Positions 53,895 through 61,592 of a DNA stretch of 64,000 bases are shown in pieces (position 1 is the stretch's first letter; every line of letters begins with the position of its first letter). Position numbers and translations under genes: made by a program. The stretch is from UBA1240 sp045599185 (GTDB lineage Bacteria > Spirochaetota > Spirochaetia > Treponematales > Treponemataceae). The stretch lies in the NCBI GenBank assembly GCA_045599185.1, contig JAZRVO010000030.1, positions 124,001-188,000 on the forward strand, given 5' to 3'. The notes beneath the pieces were generated by a model that ran no database searches, was not told the origin of the DNA, and saw only the letters and a list, made by a program, of their open reading frames with translations.

Positions 53895-55214
53895 GTGAAT
53901 ACATTACCTGCCGATGGCAGTGCAGCAAAAAAAATTAAAACAACTGCTGCCTGCTTTATGGGACTTTCGCATATTCTCTATCTTAAAGATTATGTGAAAG
54001 GCATTTTTTTTGCAGCCATAGAGACGGTTTTTTTGTGTTTTTTGCCGGTTACGGTAAAAAAAATCATTGAACTGATTACATTAGGTTCTCCGCAGCCGGA
54101 TTTACCGATTAAACAGCGTGACAATTCAATTTTTATGCTGATTGACGGCATTCTGTTTATTGCAATTATTGCAATTTTTGCAGTTGCCTATGTTCTTTCC
54201 GTTAAGGGTGCACAGAACGATTATAAAGAATACTGCCGCACAAAACGCTTTAAAGGGCAGAAGAAGAATCTTGAAAATGCCCTCGGCAACGCTTTTCCTG
54301 TTGTCGGTTTGGCACCTGCCTTTCTGATGATTGTTATTTTTGTAGTAGTTCCGCTGCTTTTTTCCGTTTGCGTTGCATTTACAAACTATTCAGCCCCAGA
54401 CCATATTACACCGAACAATACGGTTGACTGGGTTGGTTTTCAAAACTTTAGGGACTTGATGGGCGGTAATGCCACTTGGTCTGTGGCTTTTGCCCGTGTT
54501 GCAGTGTGGACGCTTATCTGGGCGGTTATGGCAACATTAACCTGCTATTTCGGCGGTCTTCTTATTGCCGTTCTTCTTAAAGAAAGCAAAATTAAAATTG
54601 CGCCCGTTTTCCGCATTATTTTCATTTTGCCCTATGCCGTGCCTTCTGTTGTAAGTATGCTGGTTTGGAAAAACCTGCTTAACGGCACTTTTGGTACGGT
54701 AAACCGAACCTTGATGGCTTTAGGCCTGATGAATACGCCGGTGCAGTGGCTTGGCGAAGCACGTTTGGCGCAGATTATGGTAATTGTAATAAATCTTTGG
54801 GCTGGGTTCGGTTATTTCATGCTGCTTACAATGGGCACAATGACGGCCATAAGCCAGGATATGTACGAAGCGGCCACGATTGACGGCGCAAACAAATTGC
54901 AGGTTTTGGGAAAAATTACCTTGCCGCTGGTTTTGTATCAAACCCTGCCGCTTATAATCATGTCGTTTACGCACAACATCAACAACTTTGGTGCAATTTT
55001 CTTCCTTACTGGCGGTCAGCCGGTTGTGGCAGACAGTACGACATCACTTGCAGGCGGTACCGAACTGCTTGTTACGTGGATTTACAAACTGACGATTACG
55101 CTTCAGAAATACAACTATGCTTCTGTTATTGCAGTTATGATTTTCATTGTTTTGGCACCTTTCGCTATTTTCAATTTCCGCCAGACAAAAGCATACAAAG
55201 AAGGTGAAGTATGA
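53895..55214 (+). CDS. sugar ABC transporter permease (MalF-like)
   Basis: A 439-residue inner-membrane permease. The GTG at 53895 is the start, with AGGAG 8 nt upstream. Like MalF it has extra N-terminal spans (residues ~25-110) before the six-helix core. The EAA loop is visible near residue 330 (EAATIDGANKLQVLGKITL). It lies 389 bp after the binding protein gene and overlaps the next permease gene by ATGA. Confidence 0.92.
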   Translation: MNTLPADGSAAKKIKTTAACFMGLSHILYLKDYVKGIFFAAIETVFLCFLPVTVKKIIELITLGSPQPDLPIKQRDNSIFMLIDGILFIAIIAIFAVAYVLSVKGAQNDYKEYCRTKRFKGQKKNLENALGNAFPVVGLAPAFLMIVIFVVVPLLFSVCVAFTNYSAPDHITPNNTVDWVGFQNFRDLMGGNATWSVAFARVAVWTLIWAVMATLTCYFGGLLIAVLLKESKIKIAPVFRIIFILPYAVPSVVSMLVWKNLLNGTFGTVNRTLMALGLMNTPVQWLGEARLAQIMVIVINLWAGFGYFMLLTMGTMTAISQDMYEAATIDGANKLQVLGKITLPLVLYQTLPLIIMSFTHNINNFGAIFFLTGGQPVVADSTTSLAGGTELLVTWIYKLTITLQKYNYASVIAVMIFIVLAPFAIFNFRQTKAYKEGEV

Positions 55215-56056
55215 AAAGAAACAGACATACTGTGGAATATTTAAACAAAATCATAATCATGATTTTCTTCATTCTGGTTTCGTTTGCGGTACTTTATCCG
55301 CTGGTTTATGTTGTAAGTGCCGCGTTTGCGCCGGGCAACAGCATTGCTTCATTAAGCATCGTTCCGTTTGGCGACGGTTTTACCCTTAAACATTTTGTCC
55401 GCCTGTTTAAAGACACCGATTACGGCAAGTGGTTTATGAACACGCTTATAATTGCAGTTTCTACATCGCTTGCAACTGTCGTTATTTCGTCGCTGAGTGC
55501 TTATGTATTTTCGCGCTTTACTTTTGCATTCAAAAAATCATTCCTTATGTCACTGCTGGTTTTGCAGATTTTCCCTTCTTTTGTAGGCATGATTGCGATT
55601 TACGTAATTCTGCTGCGCATTGGCGGTCTTGATACGCTTTGGGGACTGGTACTGGTTTATGTTGCCGGAAACATTCCGTACAACACGTGGATGGTAAAAA
55701 ACTACATGGATACCATCAGCAAAAACCTTGACGAAGCGGCACGCATTGACGGTGCAGGGCACTTCAGGATTTTTTCAACAATTATTTTGCCGGTTGCAAG
55801 ACCGATAATTACATTTTTGGGCTTAACAAGTTTTACAGGCCCGTGGATGGACTTCATTTTCCCAAAAATGGTTCTGCGTTCAGTTGAAAAACAGACGCTT
55901 GCCCTGGGGCTGTTCAGTTTTGTTACCGACAAAAAGAACGAATTTACGACATTTGCAGCAGGTTCGTTAATTGTGGCCGTGCCGTTTATAATTTTCTTTA
56001 TGCTTACCCAAAAAACAATGATTACAAGTTTTGGCGGTGCAGCAGTTAAAGAATAA
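55211..56056 (+). CDS. sugar ABC transporter permease (MalG-like)
   Basis: A 281-residue permease with six spans and the EAA loop EAARIDGAGHFRIFSTIIL near residue 177. Start and upstream stop overlap (ATGA). It forms the channel with the MalF-like protein. No ATPase gene is in this cluster, so a shared MsmK/MalK-type ATPase must be encoded elsewhere. A hairpin (56063-56089) follows. Confidence 0.93.
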   Translation: MKRNRHTVEYLNKIIIMIFFILVSFAVLYPLVYVVSAAFAPGNSIASLSIVPFGDGFTLKHFVRLFKDTDYGKWFMNTLIIAVSTSLATVVISSLSAYVFSRFTFAFKKSFLMSLLVLQIFPSFVGMIAIYVILLRIGGLDTLWGLVLVYVAGNIPYNTWMVKNYMDTISKNLDEAARIDGAGHFRIFSTIILPVARPIITFLGLTSFTGPWMDFIFPKMVLRSVEKQTLALGLFSFVTDKKNEFTTFAAGSLIVAVPFIIFFMLTQKTMITSFGGAAVKE

Positions 56057-56062
56057 AGGACT

Positions 56063-56089
56063 GAACACGCTGAAAAAATTAGCGTGTTC
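56063..56089 (+). terminator. hairpin after the permease genes
   Basis: GAACACGCT pairs with AGCGTGTTC; there is no long T run, so termination may be partial. Confidence 0.5.
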
Positions 56090-56383
56090 GGGTTTGGTGC
56101 GTGGCTTTCATGCCGCTGTTTGGGCAAATTGAAAGCTGTGCTCCAAAGCAAAAAAAATGGAAAAGATTTAAAAATTCAGGCGAAGCTTTTCCGTAATGGC
56201 ATTGCATGAAAATTCAGTTGTTTTTATGCAATGCCACATTTCTTACATCAGTTCAACTTTGGGCTTTTTTGGCAATCTGAAGGTCTGTTTGCAAATGCAA
56301 TAAAACAGCTGCTGGCTGACGATAACGGATTGTGCCGTGCAAGGCATGATTTTTATGGCAGGCAGTGCAGAAGAATTTTTAAT

Positions 56384-56428
56384 TTGCTGGCAGGCATTCA
56401 TCTTGCTTATTTATCAACACGTGTAAAT
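56384..56428 (+). promoter_or_regulatory. GH35 promoter with operator shared with sugar operon
   Basis: TTGCTG (56384-56389), 17 nt, TTATTT (56407-56412), followed at 56413-56428 by ATCAACACGTGTAAAT, matching the sugar operon palindrome at 14 of 16 positions and at the same place relative to the -10. Confidence 0.65.
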
Positions 56429-56439
56429 AGAGGGGAAAT

Positions 56440-58758
56440 ATGGCAGAATATGGCTATACAAAAGACTATCTTACAAAAAATGGAAAACCCTGGTTTCCGG
56501 TAATGGGCGAAATTCACTATTCCCGCTATCCGCGGCAGTTGTGGAAAGATTCGCTTTACAAAATGAAGGCCGGCGGCGTAGACGTAGTTTCGGCCTATAC
56601 GATATGGATTCACCACGAAGAAATAGAAGGCGAATATAATTTTTCCGGCAACTGCGATTTGGCTTATTTTGCCAAATGCATAGACGACTGCGGCTTAAAA
56701 ATGGTTCTTCGCGTTGGTCCGTGGTGTCACGGAGAAGTGCGCAACGGCGGCTTCCCGGACTGGCTTTTGAAAAAAGGCTTTGAATGCCGTTCCAACCAGA
56801 CCGCGTATCTGGACCAGGTTCGCCGCTGGTACACGGTGCTTTACAAACAGGTTGCGCCCTATCTTTGTACGCCGGCAAACCCGGAAGGTGCGATTATCGG
56901 GCTTCAGATTGAAAATGAATACGGCCACTGCGGCGGCATGAACGGCGAAGAAGGCGAAGAACACATGCGGATTCTTGCCCAGATGGCGAAAGAAATTGGT
57001 TTTAACCTTCCGCTTTTTACCGCAACCGGCTGGGGCGGGGCAGTTACCGGCGGTTTGGTGCCGGTGATGGGTGGCTATTGCGAAGCCCCGTGGGACCAGC
57101 GTCTTACAGAAATTGAACCAAGCGGCAATTACATTTTTACCCGCGAACGCAATGACCACAACATTGGCAGCGATTTTGGCTTTGGCACGGGCATTACTTT
57201 CGATTTGAACAAGTTTCCGTACCTTACGGCAGAACTTGGCGGCGGTTTGCAGGTTACGCGGCACCGTCGCCCTGTGGCCTACGCCCAAGATATTGGCGCG
57301 ATGTCGCTGGTTAAAATGGGAAGCGGCGTAAATTTGCTGGGCTATTACATGTACCACGGCGGCACAAACCCGGACGGAAAACTTTCTACCTTGCAGGAAA
57401 GCAAGGAAACAGGTTCGCTGAACGACTTGCCGGAACTTTCCTACGATTTCCGTGCACCGATACGCGAATACGGTCAGGTTTCTCCAACTTTTAAAGAAAT
57501 TAAACTGCTTTCCTTGTTCATTCACAGTTTTGGTGAAGAATTGTGCACTCTCGCCGCCGACATTCCGCCGGAAAATCCGCTGAAACCTACAAATTTCAGC
57601 GATTTGCGCTATTCTTTCCGGCACAACGGAAAAAGCGGCTATGTTTTTGTAAACAATTATCAGCGCCGCAACAAAATGGCACACCATTCAAATGTAAGCA
57701 TAAAACTGCCTGCCTGTTTGGGTGGCGGCACTTTACCGCCCTTAAACGTTGCCGACGGAGACTTTTTCTTTTTGCCGTTTAACATGCAGTTTACCGGCGC
57801 CGTGCTTAAACACGCGCTGGCTACGCCGCTTTGCAGGCTGAATGCTGAAAACGGAAAAAAAGCCGTGGTTTTTTATGCGCGCAAAAATGCGCCGTCCGCC
57901 TCTCCGCAAATGTTCAGTTTTGAAGGCAAGCCCGAAGAAGCCGTGCTGGTGCTTAGCCGCCGCGATGCGCTGAATGCGTGGAAAATTACAAGCCCGGCTG
58001 GCGAGCATCTGGTAATTTGCGACGATGCGGTTACCCAGTGCGGCCCTGACAACGTGTATAAAATGTATTTCCAAAACAAGAAGCAGATTAGGGTTTATCC
58101 GCCGCTTCCGTCGGTTCCGGCAGGTTTTGTAAGCGTTGCCAAAATTCAGCCCAATGCCCCGGCAGAAGGCGTTGCAGGCGTTGAAGGCGAAATCTACCAG
58201 CAGACGGCTGGTGCTGCCTTTGATGCGGAAACGCTGGCGGTTCGTTCCCAGTTTTTGCAAACTCCGCCGGTTTTGCCACACCGGGACAATTCGGGCAAGG
58301 CTTATTCGCCGGAAAATGGTGCAAAAGTGTACCGGATTCAGCTTGTGCAGAACCTTGCCGGCAGCAGTGCAAAGACAATTTTGTCCAAATTGCAGTTTGC
58401 CGGGGCAAAAACTGAAGCCGGTAAAAGTGAATTAAGCGAACTGTTTTTGCGTATTGCCTACGAAGGCGAAAGTGCCCGGCTTTATGCTGGCGGAAAGCTT
58501 ATTGCGGACAATCTGTTTTGCGGCAGGCTGCGCCCCGAATACAATGATGAACAGGCTGAAAACGTGCCGGTTTGGGAAATTGGTCTGCGCCGTTTTATTG
58601 AAGCCGGTGTAGATGTTTCGGAATTGATGCTGGAAATTATGCCGCTAAGCCCGGAAGCCGGAATTTATCTGGAAACGTGGCCGGTAAACAATGGCGAAAA
58701 CACGGCGCACCTTGTAAACCTTGAAATTAAGCCGTTGTGCAGCCTGAATTTTCAGTAA
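56440..58758 (+). CDS. GH35 beta-galactosidase
   Basis: A 772-residue glycoside hydrolase. The TIM barrel occupies ~1-350 with acid/base Glu160 (GLQIENEYG) and nucleophile Glu265 (LTAELGGG); GEIHYSRYPRQLW near the N-terminus and YYMYHGGTN are family signatures. The rest is beta-sandwich modules. There is no signal peptide, so it acts in the cytoplasm on imported beta-galactosides. AGGGGA lies 4 nt before the ATG. Co-regulation with the ABC transporter is suggested by the shared operator. Confidence 0.93.
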   Translation: MAEYGYTKDYLTKNGKPWFPVMGEIHYSRYPRQLWKDSLYKMKAGGVDVVSAYTIWIHHEEIEGEYNFSGNCDLAYFAKCIDDCGLKMVLRVGPWCHGEVRNGGFPDWLLKKGFECRSNQTAYLDQVRRWYTVLYKQVAPYLCTPANPEGAIIGLQIENEYGHCGGMNGEEGEEHMRILAQMAKEIGFNLPLFTATGWGGAVTGGLVPVMGGYCEAPWDQRLTEIEPSGNYIFTRERNDHNIGSDFGFGTGITFDLNKFPYLTAELGGGLQVTRHRRPVAYAQDIGAMSLVKMGSGVNLLGYYMYHGGTNPDGKLSTLQESKETGSLNDLPELSYDFRAPIREYGQVSPTFKEIKLLSLFIHSFGEELCTLAADIPPENPLKPTNFSDLRYSFRHNGKSGYVFVNNYQRRNKMAHHSNVSIKLPACLGGGTLPPLNVADGDFFFLPFNMQFTGAVLKHALATPLCRLNAENGKKAVVFYARKNAPSASPQMFSFEGKPEEAVLVLSRRDALNAWKITSPAGEHLVICDDAVTQCGPDNVYKMYFQNKKQIRVYPPLPSVPAGFVSVAKIQPNAPAEGVAGVEGEIYQQTAGAAFDAETLAVRSQFLQTPPVLPHRDNSGKAYSPENGAKVYRIQLVQNLAGSSAKTILSKLQFAGAKTEAGKSELSELFLRIAYEGESARLYAGGKLIADNLFCGRLRPEYNDEQAENVPVWEIGLRRFIEAGVDVSELMLEIMPLSPEAGIYLETWPVNNGENTAHLVNLEIKPLCSLNFQ

Positions 58759-58836
58759 TTGCCAATTGATATAAGAGCAAAGCCTTGTTTGCATTTGTAA
58801 ACTAGGTTTTGTGCCAGTATTTAAAACATTTGTTTC

Positions 58837-58951
58837 ATTCGTGCGGAGGGTTTAATACCTCACGCTTGCGTCGTAACAAGGGGTATTAAACCCGACTGCG
58901 ACTACTTATTAAGAACAACAACCTCGCTGCTTGCGGCGAGGTTGTTGATTC
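58837..58951 (+). repeat. R3 dispersed repeat, copy 2
   Basis: Two perfect hairpins: GGGTTTAATACC/GGTATTAAACCC (58848-58859, 58882-58893) and AACAACCTCGC/GCGAGGTTGTT (58917-58927, 58936-58946), joined by ACTTATTAAGAACAACA. Copy 1 at 20620 lacks part of the first hairpin. Confidence 0.8.
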
Positions 58952-58954
58952 AGC

Positions 58955-58989
58955 TTGTAGTACCATTTCAATTTATGTAAAATAATTTC
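58955..58989 (+). promoter_or_regulatory. promoter ending at start codon, leaderless candidate
   Basis: TTGTAG (58955-58960), 17 nt, TAAAAT (58978-58983), 6 nt, ATG at 58990; no Shine-Dalgarno sequence. Confidence 0.6.
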
Positions 58990-59985
58990 ATGCAAAAACT
59001 GATTTTAGCGCCCATGGCAACCCTTTCGCATGAAGCACTGCGCCTTACAATTGAACGCAATGCGCCAAATGCCTGCGACGAATTTTATACCGAAATGATA
59101 CAGGCTACCAGCTGTTTAGCCGGTGGCCAGTACGAAAGCTTTTACCTGCGCACAGCCCCAGATGTAAACCGCCTTGTGTGGCAGCTAACCTGCGGCAAGG
59201 CAGAACCTTTGGCCGATTGTGCCAGCCTTGTGGCCGGTTTGGGCGGAATTGGCGTTGACATAAACATGGGCTGCTGTGCGCCTGAAATTTTCAAGCAGGG
59301 CGCCGGCATTGCATGGATGCTGAAACCTGTTGAAGAAACTTCCCGAATGCTTTCAAATGTAAGGAAAAATATCGGCGACATGCGGCTAAGCGTAAAAATG
59401 CGCCTTGGTGACGAAAACTACACAATGGAAGGGCTTTTTGATTTTTGCCGGATGCTTGCTGATCAGGGCGTTTCCCAGATTGTTCTGCATCCGCGCACGC
59501 GCAAGGCAAAATTTAAGCGCAGCCCGGATTATAAACAGGCAGAAGTGCTGAAAGAATTTTTGCAGCAGAATTACGGTGAAAACATAAAGCTGATTGTTAA
59601 CGGCGACATTAAAGATGCCGCGTCTCTTTGTGCGGTGCAAAAACTGGTGCCCAATGCCGACGGCTTTATGATTGGGCGCGCTGCCGTGCAAAAACCCTGG
59701 CTTTTTACCGACCTTAAAAATGCGTTAAACGGCGTAAACACCGAAAAACGCCAGATAAACCTGCAAAAAGTTGCCCTGGATTTTTTGGATGATCTTAAAA
59801 CAAGCCAGCCCTATGACTTTTGGATAAGCCGCGCCCAGCGTTTTTTTGCATATTACGGCTGCAATTTTATGTTTGCCCATTATTTGCAGACACAGGTTTT
59901 CAATACCAAAACCCTTGATGAACTTACGGCTGCTTTTCTTGCTTATTTTGAAAAACAGCCGGACGAAAAGTTCAAGACGGTTTAG
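58990..59985 (+). CDS. tRNA-dihydrouridine synthase
   Basis: A 331-residue flavoenzyme of the Dus family that reduces uridine in tRNA D-loops. It begins ILAPMATLSH (FMN-binding barrel start) and has DINMGCCAPEIFKQGAG (catalytic Cys near residue 98), KMRLGD, VLHPRTR and GFMIGRAAVQKPWLF. Which Dus subgroup and position cannot be said. Predicted to be translated from a leaderless mRNA. Confidence 0.92.
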   Translation: MQKLILAPMATLSHEALRLTIERNAPNACDEFYTEMIQATSCLAGGQYESFYLRTAPDVNRLVWQLTCGKAEPLADCASLVAGLGGIGVDINMGCCAPEIFKQGAGIAWMLKPVEETSRMLSNVRKNIGDMRLSVKMRLGDENYTMEGLFDFCRMLADQGVSQIVLHPRTRKAKFKRSPDYKQAEVLKEFLQQNYGENIKLIVNGDIKDAASLCAVQKLVPNADGFMIGRAAVQKPWLFTDLKNALNGVNTEKRQINLQKVALDFLDDLKTSQPYDFWISRAQRFFAYYGCNFMFAHYLQTQVFNTKTLDELTAAFLAYFEKQPDEKFKTV

Positions 59986-60048
59986 GCTTGGCCTGCGGTT
60001 TATTCGTGCCGCATGGTTTAAAGCCCCGGCACTTTGCGTTGAGGTTCG

Positions 60049-60543
60049 TTATTTCTGATAAACTACAACGTCATTCATTGTGTGCGAATTTTCAATGCCG
60101 GTTTTAAGCTGAATCAGCCAGCCGCCCTGAAAAATGCTTTCTTTTACAGAAACTGTGCCGTCTTCAAACACGTGGCGGAAAACAAAACGCAGAACGGAAG
60201 AATCTTCTTTTGCCCGAAATACCTGACATTCTTCGGGCTTGTCGTTCAGGCTAAGGGTCATGTTTTTTATCGGGGCGTAGTACAGGCTGTAGCCGTTTGC
60301 TTCGTAATAAACTGGGCACTTTTTGAAAGTGCGCGTTTTTCCGGCATCGGAACTGTAAACCGTTGCAAAGTCTGCAATTTTCTTCGTTAAATCGTAAGTT
60401 TCCCAGATTGCGTCAGCTTCGGTCTGACTTATTTCAGTCCAGCTGAAGCTGGAAGAATAATCGGGAAAAGTTTCGCGGCTGCCAAGAGCAGAAATTGTCT
60501 GAGCAATTAAAAATGCCAGTAAAAAAGTGGTTAGTTTTTTCAT
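60049..60543 (-). CDS. secreted protein of unknown function
   Basis: A 164-residue protein with signal peptide (MKKLTTFLLAFLIAQTISA). The mature part has two Cys residues (KKCPVYYE and ECQVFRA) and beta-rich sequence. It is convergent with the dus gene (63 bp between stops). No ribosome site is evident. Function unknown. Confidence 0.7.
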   Translation of the reverse strand: MKKLTTFLLAFLIAQTISALGSRETFPDYSSSFSWTEISQTEADAIWETYDLTKKIADFATVYSSDAGKTRTFKKCPVYYEANGYSLYYAPIKNMTLSLNDKPEECQVFRAKEDSSVLRFVFRHVFEDGTVSVKESIFQGGWLIQLKTGIENSHTMNDVVVYQK

Positions 60544-60643
60544 TTTTTTTAAGTTTTAAATAAACGGCTGAAATTTTATTTGTGCCGACATTTTTAATGC
60601 CCCGACGCTTTGCGCCGAGGGACGGTATTTTCAGCCGGGTGTT

Positions 60644-60690
60644 AAAAACGTACAGCCTGTTGATTTTTCAGCAGGCTGTACGTTTTTTTA
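60644..60690. terminator. strong bidirectional terminator-like hairpin
   Basis: A 16-bp perfect stem AAAAACGTACAGCCTG/CAGGCTGTACGTTTTT with A and T runs on the two sides. Confidence 0.8.
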
Positions 60691-60771
60691 AGGTTCAATT
60701 GAAACCTTAAAAGGCTGAACCAAGTGCAAAAAATGCTGTTTCGCCTTGATTCAGCGCGTTTATAGAAAAAT

Positions 60772-60811
60772 TGCGGTTTTTCAAGATTTTCAAAACCTTT
60801 CAGAAAACCGC
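60772..60811 (-). terminator. probable adk terminator
   Basis: GCGGTTTT and AAAACCGC arms lie 20 bp after the adk stop codon, with a short T-rich stretch beyond on the minus strand. Confidence 0.5.
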
Positions 60812-60830
60812 TTTTAAAAGATTTTTCCGC

Positions 60831-61463
60831 CTATTTTTTAGGAAATTTCTTTTTGAATTCTTCCAAAACTTTTTCTGGTGCCGGTTTTGCATCAACGTCT
60901 ACCAGGTTACTTTTTTCCTTGTAAAAATCGATAAGCGGTGCTGTTGATTCGCGGTAAACTTCAAGGCGGTGCTTGATTGATTCAGTTTTGTCGTCGTCGC
61001 GTGTGTAAAGTTCGCCGCCACATTTGTCACATTTGCCTTCAACTTTTGGTGGGTTGAATTTTACGTGGAACATCTGGCCGCATTCTTTACAGCAAACGCG
61101 TCCGCCAAGGCGGTCTACAACTGCTTCGTCTTCAATGTCAAAGTTTACGGCAGAATCGATTTTGGCAAATGTTGCCAGTGCTTCTGCCTGTGGAATTGTG
61201 CGTGGAAAACCATCGAGAATGTAACCGTTTTTGGTGTCGTCTTTAGAAAGGCGGTCTTTTACCAAATCGATTGTGATTTCGTCGCTTACCAGTCCGCCGG
61301 CATCAATGATTGCTTTTGCTTTTTTTCCAAGTTCTGTCTGGTTTTTAATGTTTTCGCGGAAAATATCGCCAGTAGAAATGTGTGGAATTCCGTAAGCCTG
61401 AGCAACTTCTTTTGCCAAAGTTCCTTTACCAGCTCCTGGCGGGCCTAAAAAAATAAAATTCAT
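60831..61463 (-). CDS. adk: adenylate kinase
   Basis: A 210-residue enzyme converting ATP + AMP to 2 ADP. P-loop GPPGAGKGT at residues 7-15, AMP-site HISTGDIFREN, GFPRTIPQAEAL, and a zinc-type LID domain with four Cys (CCKECG and CDKCGG). GAGG lies 7 nt before the ATG. Confidence 0.97.
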   Translation of the reverse strand: MNFIFLGPPGAGKGTLAKEVAQAYGIPHISTGDIFRENIKNQTELGKKAKAIIDAGGLVSDEITIDLVKDRLSKDDTKNGYILDGFPRTIPQAEALATFAKIDSAVNFDIEDEAVVDRLGGRVCCKECGQMFHVKFNPPKVEGKCDKCGGELYTRDDDKTESIKHRLEVYRESTAPLIDFYKEKSNLVDVDAKPAPEKVLEEFKKKFPKK

Positions 61464-61592
61464 GGTTTTACCTCAAATATTTGGTTAAAAATTGCCGTTT
61501 GCGCGGCAAACAGCCTTTATATAATAGCGAGAATTTTGCCTAACTTCAAGCTTGCAGTTTTGTGCCGGCTTTTCTGCCGTTTTTCGGCTTTT

